A DNA stretch of 64,000 nt, taken from positions 62,001 to 126,000 of the forward strand of contig JNEN01000902.1 in NCBI GenBank assembly GCA_000697355.1, in the 5' to 3' direction. Under the pieces are notes generated by a model. That model did not search any database and was not told the DNA's origin. It saw only the letters and a program-made list of their open reading frames with translations. The DNA is from Syncephalastrum monosporum B8922 (lineage: Eukaryota; Mucoromycota; Mucoromycetes; Mucorales; Syncephalastraceae). The translations under genes and the position numbers were made by a program. Below, piece after piece: positions 15,771-28,431 of the stretch (position 1 is the stretch's first letter; each line of letters begins with the position of its first letter).

Positions 15771-16947
15771 TCAAAAGTCGAAGCCCCAGACTTCGAGAGC
15801 AAGGCAATCAAAATTACTGTCATGTTCTGTCAGAGGTGCATTGTTAAACGTGACACAGCTCTCCGTGTGGCCATGGATCAGGTCCTTGTGCAGCCAAAGG
15901 CCAGCTCGTCCATCTCTACAAAAGCAGCATAGGTGGGAAAAGAGAGAGAGAGAGAGAGAAAACGAGATAAGAAAGGTGGCATTGGACCCCAAGAACAATA
16001 GCGCGCATTCTTATCAGTCAAGACTTACCCTCCTCCGAAAGCGAGAAAGTCCCGATCAGTGTAGACAACGTAGTCATTGATGCCTGTGCATGGGTAGTGC
16101 TCGATGATCCCCTTCGCCCTGTCTCGTCGCCATAGAAAGCTGTATCAATTTTATGCATATGGAATGATAGAACAAAAGAAGTTTGGTGTGAGTGATGGTT
16201 ACGGTCACACAAGGCCCGAGAGAGCGTCCATACCATTCACCCGAGCCGTAATACCGTGGCTGGCATTGGAGTGTTTCTGAAACGTAGGCGCCAAACTAAT
16301 TGGGTGAATACGTGTGTGTGTGTGAGTAAGCCTCGGGTGGGAAAAAGAAAAATAACAGAGAGAGAAAAAGAAAGGGAGAACTGCCCAACTTCTTTTTCCT
16401 TGGGGGATCTTCTAGACTCGCACTTGCCTGTTCGCCTTCGGCTGTGACAATGACGAGTAAACACGGACCTTTATGCGCCTCTACCCGATGATGAAGTGTG
16501 CTCGCGCTCGTGCCATGCTGGTCCGTGCTGTAAAGAAGACGCCACCGTGGGGCGATCGCTATCCGCGGCGGAAGAAAGGACTGCAGCTAAAATTGCATTA
16601 AAAAAGCAAGACAGAAGAAAAAGAAACGTTTTGTCAAATCAAGACAACAAAGATGCAAACAAAGTACTTACTTGATTTGCTGTCGTCTCGTCTAGACAAG
16701 GCAGTGTATTGTGTGGGTCTCGTCCAACGAGTTTGGGTAGAGGAGGCCGGTTTTTCTTTTTGGCAGGCGACATGACGGGTGAAGTCGGCGAACTTGTTGA
16801 AGATGATGAGGTGGAGACCGTGATGGAGTGGAGCGTATCGGCTGAGCTCATGCGCCGTTTATGCGTACGGTAGAATTGTGTACATTGCACCTGGCACAAG
16901 TCCAGCGAGGAGGAGGAAGCGGTACGCGTAGGAAGGACGATCGGCAT
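15771..16947 (-). CDS. OXR1: TLDc-domain protein, OXR1 family (oxidation resistance)
   Basis: OXR1-family proteins protect against oxidative stress; TLDc proteins also bind and regulate the V-ATPase. Five exons on the minus strand (16947-16672, 16586-16428, 16295-16234, 16139-16029, 15915-15771) give 250 aa, close to yeast Oxr1 length. After a Ser/Thr-rich N-terminus of about 90 residues, the whole remainder is TLDc: LPPRIAIAPRWRLLYSTDQHG, GPCLLVIVTAEGEQFGAYVSE, YYGSGECFLW, DYVVYTDRDFLAFGGG, GLWLHKDLIHGHTESC, and the diagnostic ending LALEVWGF. Intron 16427-16296 starts with GC (CAG|GCAAGT), the only donor that keeps frame. An upstream in-frame ATG at 17043 would add 32 residues; I prefer 16947. 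Confidence 0.92.
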
Positions 16948-19759
16948 AAAGTTTTGGAAGAAGGGAGTGATGAGAAATGAAGAATAAAAAGGAAAAAAGG
17001 ATTCTTTTATGGGCAAAATGAGGTCGTCTGTTATTGCTGCCATGCTGTCAGGTCGCGTGGGAACACACGCACTTTTATTCTCTCTTTTTTACAAGCACGG
17101 ACCCTCTTTCACCTTCATGCTCAAAAGACAGAGATACACTAACTTTTGTTTGTCATACAAACAATGAAAAAAGAGAGAGCCCAACTCTCTTTCTGCTCCT
17201 CTCCCCGTGTATAAATATTTATTGGTGTGATTGAACCACCAATGAACGACAGAAAATACAGCAGCGTTTATCATACGCAAACACATTTATGGAGTTATAG
17301 CTTCCCAGGCAATCAAGACCAAATTACTATTTCTCAATGCATCTGATTACAAAACATTGGCGTTTCGAATGAAAAACTGGTCTGCGCATGCCGACTACCT
17401 ACTGGCTATACTAGGCATAGTACAAAGCAGAAGCATGGTCGGGGTGGGGAGGGGGCGGCAGGGATCACAAACCATCTAGATAGAATTATGTTCGCCTAGA
17501 ACAAGGATGTACTTTCGTCAGCACTTCCATACATGAACTGTACCCACATGCAGCAACCGCACCGCTGTTGGCTGGTAACAAAGTTCGAGTGCAAAAATAA
17601 AGCGAACCATCGGTCTAGCCTTGGTAAGTTTCTGAAGAGAAATCAGCCGAGCACACATAATTTGGTGACCGACTGTACGTTTTTACACTTTTTGTTCGCT
17701 AAGCGCACAAACCCGTACACGCACGAGCAGCGCTGTCCAGTTATGTATACCTGATCGCCGGATAGACTTGTATCATGGACGGCCGGCGATACGTATTGCC
17801 TTCATCCACATGGTACATCAGCTCAGCGTGTGCGCGTGACACTCTGAGAAAACGTGCCGTTGACATGGACTGCGCGCGTATTAATCCTTTTCCGCCGCCC
17901 AAATCGTTATTCCTGGATAGGCAGAGGTACCTCAAATAACTGGATAACATAAGCTTCTGTCGTCCTCCCTCTGCCTTACCTGAGACATTGACATACACCA
18001 TGCTGCTTACACGCTGGCTTATTATCATCCTCGGACGATGGATTCCTCTTTACTTTTGGGGTCTACTGCGTCAATTCCATGCAAGGGGGTGTTAAAGTTC
18101 TTCACACTGGAGATTGTGGCAAGTCACTTCTGAAAATTGGCGCAAACAATGGCCGATAAGGCTAGAGCACATCCAGAGCTGAGGTATTCCCTGCAAGTTT
18201 CAGCTCCTGTTGTTTGGCCACCCCTTTCTCCACTTGCATTTGCTATTGACAGCAAAGGTCCTTTCTGACTGGTTCTTTTCCATCGTCTGGGCTTAAATCG
18301 TATAGGTCACCGTCGTTCATTATGAAATGGAAGGAGCGCCACAGCATTGAGCTCTGCTTGCATGTACGGATAGGTCGCTCATCCGGACCTACGTATATAG
18401 AAGGTATAGCCCGGGGGCCTACGTACTGTAAAAATAGACGGAAATAGGCATATACAAATAGTCCCAGCAGCGGATACCAATTTTCCGTCGCCTTCCAGAC
18501 CGCATTCGATGAAAAGAAGACCACAGCGCTAGCTCAACAAGTTCAAGTCGAGCTGAAGCCCATGTAAACAAACACTGAGGATGTTCGTAGATATGAGCCT
18601 ATTTTGGAGACGTTGTCTCACTTGGTTGGCTGCAAACGGACATTTATGCCGTACATCCGGGCATTGCGCACACTCAGATTCATACAGACATACAGATAAA
18701 CAGAAAAGTCATCCTAAACGGTGCTATTGCGCCATAGGCTGTAGGTCAATGAAACATGATATGTGACCAAGCATAGGAGACAGACGATAGTAACTACTTC
18801 AGGGAACATGCATTGAGGATCGAGTTTATTTTTGTCATTTTATGTAGACCATATAACTGACGGAACCTCCCACCTTGTCTCAGCAAACCATTATCAGACT
18901 ATCATACTTCTTGCATCTCTGATGTAGTAGGGTTCCGCTTAAACAGAAAGCGGTGGAACACGCTGCACAAAATGCGGCGGCGTCAGAGAATCTCATGTTA
19001 CGGCCAGATGAGGAAGACCAAACGTGGAGATACACTCACACAGACTTTCTACTTCTTTATTCATTACTCTGGTGGTTATATCTGCTCAGCGTTCAAAGTA
19101 CTGAGGCTTTTGCTGGTGGAACCGTGACGCTTTGCAGACTTTTAGTTTCGGCTCCAGATGTCTGGGGACAGCCGACGGGCTGATGCTGCTGGCAAGTATC
19201 CTTGGCTTGCAAACCACTGAGAAGAAATGGTCATAAAAAAAAAAGAGGTTTAGCGTCAACATTGTGTTATGTAAGTATCCTTTGTCCGGAAGTTCTGACC
19301 GGGACAACCACAGGCAAACACGGAGGTATAAAATAGCTCTTGACCGTGCCTGCCTAACCTATTCGCCTTGGACCTAACACATATCTGAGAGAACTTTTTA
19401 AGGTTGAAACATAACTTCTAAAGTATTGCTGCTTCTGATTCATTTGTGCACAACACTTGTAACATCTCACTACAGATGAAGTATATTACACTTGTTATTC
19501 GTGTGTCTCTTTCTTTTTCCTTCCCAACGTCGGCATCATGCCTCTAATACATACCTATGTTTCTGTTGCTATTTTGGACTACTTAACCAGAAAAAACCTT
19601 TTTTATCTCGTGCGTAATTGATGTGAAGTACGCAGAAGCGAATGACAGCTCATTATTAAGCGCTTCGAAATCCCGAAAGCGTCCCTGTATTTCAAAAGCG
19701 CTGTGAAACGAGTGGCTGATTTTTTTGTATTCGCAGAGAGTTTCCTGCAAGAAATAGCC
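16948..19759. other. Intergenic region between divergent OXR1 and WDR89
   Basis: About 2.8 kb, AT-leaning, containing the two divergent promoters. Small open frames on both strands (the longest about 95 codons at 17741-18028 minus) show no domain or intron pattern. No gene is supported. Confidence 0.5.
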
Positions 19760-20916
19760 ATGGTCGAAATCACGATCGATCACACGCTGCTGCCGTCCTT
19801 TCAGCCTATAAAAGCGATTGATCTCCAGTACGGTGAGAATTATGTCCTGGACGTCGCAGCCAACAGCCAGTATGCCGTGGCCTCTGCATCGGATTCTCTG
19901 ATACGTCTGTACGATCTCGGCTCTTTGGAACTTGCCCATACGCTTCGACTCCAAAAGGGCAGCATCTCGAAAATTAAGCTCTACAACGATCAGTATCTCT
20001 TCTCTTCATCTGCGGATGGGTCTCTCTGTCGGTGGGACCTGCGCATGTGCGCGCCTGCACAGGTGTTTAAATGTATTTATCTACGGCAGCGTGGACTGAG
20101 CAAGTGTAATAACGCATCATCTATGTCCAGATTCTCGAGAGCTGTCTACGTTCGATATCAATTGCAATGATACCATGGCTGTGCTGGGCACAAACTGTGA
20201 TATGGCTTCGCAAGAGCTGCCTGAGCTTGCCTTTTTTGACACCAGACAGACTTCGCCCATCGCCGTCTTTAACGAGTCCCACAACGACGATGTCACAGAC
20301 GTAAGCTATATACATTAGCCAGCAGCGAAGGAGGATACTGATGGCTTGTATAGATCCACTGCCATCCGACAGAACCCATGTCGATGCTGTCCTGCTCCAC
20401 CGACGGTATCGTAAACAACTACAACCTGGAAGATTTCGATGAAATGGAAGCCTTGGTGTCAGTCGTTAATGCCGGATCCGCCGTCCAGAAAGCAAGCTAC
20501 TTTGGTCCTGACTGTAGCTACGTGTATGCCCTCACTTATACCGAAACCTTTGGTCTCTACACCCTCGAAGGCGATCCCCTGTGTGATTACGGCGATGTGC
20601 GAGATATCGATGGCGTCGATTATGCGATTGATTGCAGCTACAACCCGAACGAGCACCGTCTCTATCTTTTGACGGGCAACAACGAGTAAGCTTTACATCC
20701 AAGAACAGAGAGACTTGTTTATAAACACTTTTTATTAGGGGCGCTATCCAAATCTTCCATGTCAATATCGGCGCCTTGCAACACTGTCAGACGCTTCAGG
20801 CTCCTGGCGGTCACAATGATACCATCCGGTCCTTGTACTGGAACCACCAGACCCAAAGCATTCTTACAGGTGGCGAAGACGGTCGCATGTGTGCTTGGCA
20901 AGGTGTTTCCTCCTAG
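19760..20916 (+). CDS. WDR89: WD repeat protein, WDR89 family
   Basis: A small WD40 propeller protein of the WDR89 family; its molecular role is poorly known. Four exons (19760-20072, 20131-20300, 20354-20685, 20739-20916) give 330 aa. Visible blades include ASASDSLIRLYDLGSLE, FSSSADGSLCRWDLR, a FDTRQTSPIAVFNESHNDDVTD segment spanning an intron, HCHPTEPMSMLSCSTDGIV, and the last blade SILTGGEDGRMCAWQG. The block IHCHPTEP followed by STDGIVNNYNL is the WDR89-like part. The start at 19760 has a strong context (GCCATGG). An in-frame ATG at 19703 exists, but the intervening residues look like leader. Donor 20073 is chosen over CAG|GTG at 20063 because only it keeps phase. Confidence 0.85.
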
Positions 20917-21929
20917 TTTTCCTTATCTCTTCAATCGCCTGAAGTAAACCCTTTCGTTTTGTACATACTGTAACTTCTATTCTAAACACAATATATTACA
21001 ACTTAGACATTCTAGAGGACGATTGATATGATGCAGGATACTACATCCATCAATGTACTGTCAAACATGGTGTAAATTCGCCATTATGTAGAGAACCATT
21101 TTGATGCGTCGATTCACGATAGGCTAACGTTTGGTTGACTCGATTACTTTTTTACGTCTTCAAAAGTCGGAGAGGGACACTGTAGAACGTACTGTTTAAT
21201 TTTGTTTTTCCTCGGGACACACATTCCGTACTCAGGGGGTGGATTTACTGCGTGAAGCCGAAGCTGACTCGAATATTTTGATTTTATCGGTTCCATCTGT
21301 CAATAAGGTAGGCCTGAATTATTGTAAAAATAATGAAAGCGTATACGTTATCTTCGGCGATAAGTAAAACTACGCCCGAGTGGATAAGAAGGACCCATCA
21401 ATCGGGAAATTATTTGGGCTGGGTTACAGAAAAAACGTCGTGTATCGCGAACAGACATTTTTTTTTTTTCTGTTCCTGTTGTATTATCCGAACAGCAATG
21501 TAAAAGTGGCGTTGTACTGACCTTACATTTTGACTCCGCCATCGATGCGACACAAAGCAAACCACGCATGGACTACACATGCAGCTTTTGACAGGGTTGC
21601 AGCAGTTTCTTTATCAAAAAGTGGTCCGACCGCGCACGCATTCCATTCCGCAAATTCCCGTCGGGAAATATGGCAAAACTCTCAAGCGTGCGGGAGATCG
21701 ACAACGATCTAAAAAAATTTAACATTCAGGAAATTTGTTTCTGGCTTTTTGATAGGCATAGATAATAGTATATATTTAGAATTATAAGGAGATAATGCTG
21801 ATACAACGATAATGCAGAAAATGAACGGATGAGTGAGTGAGGGGTGGTATGTACAAATGCAAGGTTGACAAATAGAAATAAAGTAAAATGTAAGTATGAA
21901 AATGAAAGATATAAGGGGGAGCAAGCCAA
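20917..21929. other. Convergent intergenic region
   Basis: About 1 kb between two tail-to-tail genes. AT-rich, with AATAAA-like sequences and a T-run near 21461. No gene seen. Confidence 0.5.
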
Positions 21930-23395
21930 TTAGTGCTGTTCAATTGGGTAGGCAGGAACGGCAGGAAGCTGCTCGAGGGATGAAAAGTAGCTAGGCGGGA
22001 CTTCGTTCGAGTTGTAAGCAGGAGGGCTCGGCATGGCGCCATCCCAGATCTGCTCGCGCGACGTGACCACGACAGGAATTTCAATCGAGCACATGACAAG
22101 GCTCTTTTGCGTCTGCTGCTTGGGCATCGCCATCGTCATGGCCGGTGCGCTGCCGCTGCAGCCGCTGCTCACCGAGGAGCGGCGCGACGATGGGGGCGTA
22201 GTGGCGTGGCGGCGAATCGAAAAGATGGACGAGATGGAGGACGAAGATGACGAGCGGCTCAGGGGCGGAGGGCTGCTCGGCCGCGAGCTAGGCGGGCTGG
22301 GCATGTGTTCGAGTTGTTGAACGGAAGGCTTATCGTCGTCGCCGTTGATGCTGGCATCATCCGACTCATCGTCGCTCGCGTGAGGTGTCTCAGTAGGAGT
22401 GCCAATCGGCTTGTTGGTGTCAACCATGATGTTGACAACAACAGCATGTGTGACTTGAAGCAGGCGGGTTTGGGTATCACCGTGCACGCGGGGGCACAAT
22501 CGGAAAATAGCATTGTAGTCGTGCTGCGCCGCTGGATCGTAATCGGGGGATCGCGACGGATAAAACGTGCTCCAACCCAGCGGGAACAGTTCCTCGGATT
22601 TACTATAACCAGAATTTAGGTAAGCAATCCAAAGCTTATAGAAAAAATTTTTTCTTCGATCAAAAAAATTTAAAGTGACACTTACGCAGCAGATTGACAG
22701 GTCATGGATCGTTCGCCGGTCGTGCGGTATTTGACGACCTCGCGCAGCGCACAGGTGACTGAGCGCACCGACTGATATTCAGGGTGCTCGAGGTTGATGT
22801 TGAGATTGAGCCGCACAAGTCCGCCTTCGCGATAGGCAATCGCAGGAGCCGAGGCGGTGAAATGGACGTCTTGGTTGGACCCGGTCCGCACCTCTTCGTT
22901 GTCCATGTGCATGAGCGGGAGGGAGCGTCGTAGGACAATGTCGGTCGAGGTGTGGATATCTGAGCTGAACATCTGAGGGCGATGGAACGTAGCCTGTAGG
23001 CGATATCGGATGCGACCGTATTTGCCACGGAAGCTGGCGGGCAATGTAGCGGGCAACTCAAAGGAGAACGGATACACGTACGTGCCAGGCTCAAGCACCT
23101 TGACCTGACCGTCGTCGCCAATGAAATGCTTATCTTTAAAGATAAGTGATCTCGACTCGACCGTTTCAGAGGACGCTACACCTAGCGCACCTTGGAGATT
23201 CACTTTACTGCGGCCCTCGAACCATACGACGATACGACGAGCCTTGACAGGTCGGTGATGCACTTGGACGATGCACTCGCCGTTGAGCTCGCAACCCTCG
23301 GCCTCATCGTTGGCCAGGCCACGCATGATGCCCGTAAAGTAAGGGTCGACTTTGAGTTGGACGGTGACGTCGTCTTTGTGGTGAAGAGATGGCAT
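21930..23395 (-). CDS. Alpha-arrestin (ART-like) with two PY motifs
   Basis: Adaptor that recruits a Nedd4/Rsp5-type ubiquitin ligase to plasma-membrane cargo. Two exons (23395-22686 and 22602-21930) give 460 aa. The N-terminal arrestin fold includes VKARRIVVWFEGRSKVN, GTYVYPFSFELPATLPASF and GRIRYRLQATFHRP. The arrestin-C part contains REGGLVRLNLNINLEHPEY and a stretch crossing the intron into SEELFPLGWSTFYPSRS. The tail is Ser-rich and ends with two PPxY motifs, PPAY and PPSY, the ligands of Rsp5 WW domains. The intron (84 nt) is phase 2. The ATG at 23393-23395 starts MPSLHHKDDVTVQL; upstream in-frame codons look like 5' UTR. Confidence 0.9.
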
Positions 23396-25054
23396 ATACA
23401 GAGGTGTATACGATGGTAATAAGCTAGGAGTAAGGAAAAAGGAAAAAGGCAAGTGTGGACCCTGAATGCGCAATGAACTGCTTTTATTTATATCAGAAAC
23501 TTTTTTTTTTGGCGTCGGACGTTTCGGATCTGCACGGCAGGCTGCCCGATATGAATTTGGGTCAGAGCCACACAACTGCGGGCTTTCGTTTGGTTTGGTA
23601 ATCACACTGATCTTGAAAATACGCAAGTTCAGGGTTGCGCCTCTTCAATCTATGTCTTGCTGCGGGCCAATAGTCTCTCGGGATAAGGCCCATCATTTAC
23701 GCCTTGATACTCGTAATCACTTGGGTACCTAAAAGTAGCACACCACCTTTGACACCTTATCAAAGGCATACCCATACCGTTACTGAGTTTTCGGATTCCC
23801 TTTTATGTTGCTCTAAAAAACAGACAATAAAAATTACTATTTTAAAAGAATGACTGACTGACGAGTCGGAAGATAAGCAGCCCGTGTCGACGAGACACGC
23901 GATCGGTACACATGGCGTGCTTATCAACGCATGTACTTTATCGATAACTCGTTATAATAAACATTTGTGCTCGGTGTTTGTTTTTTCGCATTTCAAGTGT
24001 TACCAGAAATGCGATCGGCAAGCATCGTGTAGCCTACCACCGAAAAGCATGCGCCTGTAATATCAACATCCAGGTCACCGTGTCCCGATAGGCGAAACAT
24101 ATGCATCGTATGTTCAAATCCTCGCCACCGGGAACTCGCACCCCCCCAACCCCCAATTTAAAATTTTATGAGTCACTATACAGTACATGTACAGTACTGG
24201 ATAACCATGCTAATAGGACCGACAGGTTGCCCAAAAAATAAAGCGCTATTTCGTACATTCAGCTTTCATATATTTCTACGACTTCTTAAACAATGATTGC
24301 GTATTGTGAAGAAGCGGTGAAGGAGGCATGAACAGTGCGCTGACTAATGGTATGGTATGCTGATCTGGCGGCTGTCCATCGCCTAATCAAAAAACTAAAG
24401 CTTCTTATTGGACATATCAAGAATATCTCCGTCCGCCAAGGCAGACAGCAAGAAACTGAAATGCAAAAAAACAATATTCTTTGTTGTATACGTGTGTGAC
24501 CTACTGATGAGTGATCCACTAATGAGCGGTGAAGCCTATCAGGAGAGAATCTAGAACCCAGTTTCTACATGGGCAAAAGAAGATATTTATGGAAACGAAC
24601 CTTTTTTTGGCTTTCACTATTATTTGACATAATGAAGCATGTACACCAAGGATGATGATGGAATACTCGCAGACCTGCTATACGATACCAGCCAGAGACA
24701 ACCATGCCATGGCAAGTGAAGTTTTCGGCTTCTATGTAGTCACATATATATCAAACCCAAAAATATCACTCTATTCTACATAGATGTATCGCGCAGTTTT
24801 CAAAATTGATCTATGACCTTTTGAACCACTGTTGCGTCAAGCAGGGAAACTGATAAACCCCAGCTGGTTTATCTACTGATTTATAATAAAAATGAAAGAA
24901 GCGGCCTGATCGTCTATCATGCTTTATCTCAGTACATATCTTGTCTGTTTCTGGAGCTCTGTGCGTAAACCTACCCACATTCAATACCTCATTGAACGCT
25001 TCATAGATAAACTGATCATTTTATTATAAAGCAAGCTACATAACAGATGACACG
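23396..25054. other. Intergenic region
   Basis: Contains the promoter of the arrestin gene at its left end, a C-run near 24141-24152 and AT-rich sequence. No open frame with recognisable content. Confidence 0.5.
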
Positions 25055-26396
25055 ATGTCTCTGCTCCCCGATAATATCATGACTCTTGTTTTTGACAATG
25101 TGCCCATTGTTGATCGCGTAAAATGGACTGGCGTCTGCAGACGATGGCGCCACTTCTTACTGGTGGACTGGAAGGGTTAGGGAGGAGCCTGATGTTCGAA
25201 AACAGTATATCCGAGGGAAGTTGTTGTGGAGACGTGACGCGGTTATATTTGGCCTGATGGGGCCGTATCATGGATGGAGAGGCCGTATGCCACTTTACAG
25301 CTCTCATGGGTAGCCTACTCTCATGGAAGCAGGCCATACGTCTCTTGCATACAAAGTATTGCCCGCATATGGAAACACTGTGTGTGGAGATCACAAGAGC
25401 ATTCGGTAGGCAAGTTAAAGAAGATAATGAAAGAGAGGAAGGGATTGAGGTATTGCAATGATATACTCCCCTCCTGTTCGCAGCTGCAGTGTCTCCATGT
25501 GGATACATCCAGTTCAATACGAGCAGACATTAGGTAATTGGTTTCTATCCGTATGGCAAAGTCCCACCCGCGACTGCATATTTTCGTCTTTGGCTGTTTC
25601 TCTTCTGACGCTATACATCGGTGCTTCAAGGGTGACGCGGATGACCCAGCTATAGCAACGCGACATAGGAGCCGCTCGGGTCTGCAACACTTGAAACTCG
25701 ATACCGGGTATACCTACGTCAACGATGGACAAGACTTAGCGTCTCCACCGACTCATGGCGGATTTTGATTGGTCCTACTGCTCGACGCTCGTCTCTTTGA
25801 CCACGTATACAGACCGTTTTCAATGCAATGCTCTAAGAGCTCCTCTCGCAGTACTCGTCTCACGACTGGCCCTCATAACACTCACCATCAATCTTTATGT
25901 TTGTCCGCCGGCGGTGGCGCTCAAGGATCACCTCGGCGCCTTTCTATGTGGATGCCCGAGTTTCCAGTCACTCACAGTCAGCCACTATCCTAGGTCGAAA
26001 GCCGAGCTGCTAAACGCATCATGAGCTTGTGTCCGCGTCTGACCCATTTTTCTCCTTACGGCTGGCCATCCTCAGATGCAAATGACCCGGCGGACTCCTC
26101 CTCCTCCTCCTCCTCATGGTCAGACGATGTGTCACTCCGCCACCTAAAACGACGCGAGTTGCGCCGCGCGTACCTCAGTAAGGCTTTCTTCAACCATCTT
26201 CCTGTTTTCTCGCTCGGAGATTGACATGAAAGGCTGCGCAGGCAATGCTACTGCCCTGCGCCGTTTCTTGGTCAACAAGACACCGCACCTCAGTCGGGCG
26301 ACCTTTTGGGCCCTCAGTGCCATTCAAATCGCATATCGTGGATGAACTCGGAACCTGTCTTTGCTTCGTTACGTCCAATTGACTAAACCTCGAGGG
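25055..26396 (+). pseudogene. Decayed F-box / LRR-like gene
   Basis: An ATG at 25055 opens a 41-codon frame that is a good F-box: LLPDNIMTLVFDNVP then DRVKWTGVCRRWRHFL, ending in TAG at 25178-25180. Later segments in other frames look like the leucine-rich body of the same kind of protein: KYCPHMETLCVEITRAFG, CSQLQCLHVD, LQHLKLDTGYTYVNDG, CPSFQSLTVSHY, LCPRLTHFSPYGW, and LRRFLVNKTPHLSRATF near 26250. They lie in at least three frames, separated by stops, and I found no set of introns that joins them. Frameshift decay is the simplest reading, but an incorrectly parsed intron-rich gene is possible. F-box/LRR proteins confer substrate choice on SCF ubiquitin ligases. Confidence 0.5.
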
Positions 26397-27486
26397 TATG
26401 TGACTAAATATATATATATGTGAAATTGGGGAGCAGTGATCGGAATGTGAATCGAACAGTATGTATATCACGCTGTGATAGCTGTGAATGTAGCGAGAGC
26501 CCGTGGATGAGGACGATGATGGCGCTATACATGTAATTATATCAGTCGAGCTGCAAAGCATCACAGAAAAACAAGTGTCTTGGCAGAATGTAACCTCCAC
26601 TTGCCACACAGATACGTGCAGCTGTTTTCGGTATGCACGCGCAATCTTACTAATTCACTTTTTCTCTTTTTCCAACTAACGTTGTATGCATTCCATCTCT
26701 TTTATGTAGGCTTCTGTCATGCGTTTCCCCAAAAAAGAGAAGAGGGAGGACGGCCCATGATGGTCCCAACTTTTTTTTTTCGATGGGGTAGACTTCCAAA
26801 CGCCTTTTGTCGAAAGCGGTCTAGGGATCGCCAAGGGACTGACCAAAAACAAAGAAAGAGCACCTGGCATGGATGGGACAGAAATTGAATACAAGTGCAA
26901 TTTCAAGGGTCGTAATTGCGTAGGGTTGCACACTTGTGAAAGAATAAGAATAAGGGAAAAAAGCACGGCCGGTGGGATGCTGTCATCCATGATTGAGTTT
27001 CTGTTTCTGCATGGTGATTGCTGCGATTTCAGGGACGTCGGACATTTTTTTTATATCTCCACCCCACTCGTAAGCGATTGGCTTCACGTGAAAAGGGTTC
27101 GACCATATGAATATGTTTTGACTCTGTGTGTTTGTCTGTCTGTGTATATGTATATGTATATGTATTTTATATGCGAATGAAGAAAAAGTATACCAAAGAG
27201 AAAAGAAAGAAAAAATAAAGACGGGGAGGAGAGAAGAGGGAAAACCAGGAATGCGACCCGCGCAAGCGCGTCTCAGCATATGTGTAGAAGAAAGAGAAGA
27301 ATATGTTCATGTTCATGTGTATGTGTATATATGTGAGTGTGTGTGCGAAAAACGTCTGAAAGAACTTGTTTTGCCAAGAGAGAAGGGGGGGGGGAGGGAT
27401 GTCATGAGAAGAAGAAAAGAAGGGGTATTAAGCAAAGTGTTTGGCGAGCGGCAAACGAGGTTTCTCCCTCTTGTCTTTCTTTTCTC
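26397..27486. other. Intergenic region
   Basis: Contains (TA)n near 26408-26418, GT-rich runs near 27124-27165 and 27308-27350, and a G-run near 27385. Probably 3' flank of OPI1. No gene seen. Confidence 0.5.
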
Positions 27487-28431
27487 TTAATGATCGACAT
27501 CCATGTTCTGAGGGGGTGGCGGAGGATTAGGGTGATGCTGCGGCGGTGGCAGGTTTCGAATGGGTGGCAGCTCGACACGCTCGTTTTCTTCTTTGGGGAC
27601 GCCACGCATACTCCGGAAACGATCGATCCAGAGCTCGGCGCGCTCGACGGTGTCGCCAAAGACAGACGACACCGATTGAAGCATATCGACCGATTCTTGG
27701 CCAAAGGTCAGCAGACGGATGGCCTTGTCTTCCTGGCCGCCACCGGTGCCGCTTGTGGGGGTTGGGGTCGACGGGTTTGCAGGCTTGAGCATCGGGGACG
27801 TGGCAGGTGAGGTTGTAGTGGATCGGATATCATTGACAGTAGCCTATTGGGAAGTGATTAATAAAGGAATGAGGTATTGGAACACGACCTGGTACAACAG
27901 GAGAGAGAGCATGATACGTACCCATCGTCCGGGAAGATTCAAGATAAAGCCACGGACGGCCACGCGTGCGTTTTGCGGCAAGGAGTTGCCGGCATAGCGG
28001 CTAATGACATCCACAACCTTGCGCAGGGTATCGACAATGTCCTTTTTGATGGCGGAGAGGACGGAGGTGTTGGAGGAAGGGGTGGTCAGTGAATTGCTGT
28101 GTGTGGATGACGATGACTGGGAGGTGGCGAGCGAGACGAGGAAGTTGCGCAGTAAGGTCATTTGCTGTTCAATGTGCTGGATGGCATACTGCAGCCATGA
28201 CAGGCAGTATTTCAGGCACTTCATCGATTCTTCGCTGACGACGGCCGCGGTCGTGCCTGCAGCCGAACTGGCATGGACGACGAGCTGTTGCCAGGTGCTG
28301 CTGTTGGTCGAAGTCGGAAGTGGGGCGTTCGGGGGCGGGTGCGACAGTTTGGAGTACGGCGCACTGCGCTGCGACGCGTGGTGATGGCGCAGCCGAGGCT
28401 GTGTCTGACCTGCGGGTGAATCGCTCAGCAT
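27487..28431 (-). CDS. OPI1: Opi1-family transcriptional regulator
   Basis: Opi1-type proteins repress phospholipid (inositol-choline) biosynthesis genes and sense phosphatidic acid in yeast; the Neurospora relative CCG-8 is a clock-controlled regulator. Two exons (28431-27922 and 27843-27487) give 288 aa. The conserved core includes SIKCLKY-like MKCLKYCLSWLQYAIQHIE, LRKVVDVISRYAGNSLP, ARVAVRGFILNLPGRW (split from the next exon by a phase-0 intron), and AIRLLTFGQESVDMLQSVS then FGDTVERAELWIDRFR. The N-terminus is Ser/Pro-rich and the C-terminus Pro-rich. The ATG at 28431 is preferred over 28503, whose extra residues are hydrophobic leader-like. It lacks the long leucine-zipper and Gln regions of yeast Opi1. 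Confidence 0.88.
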
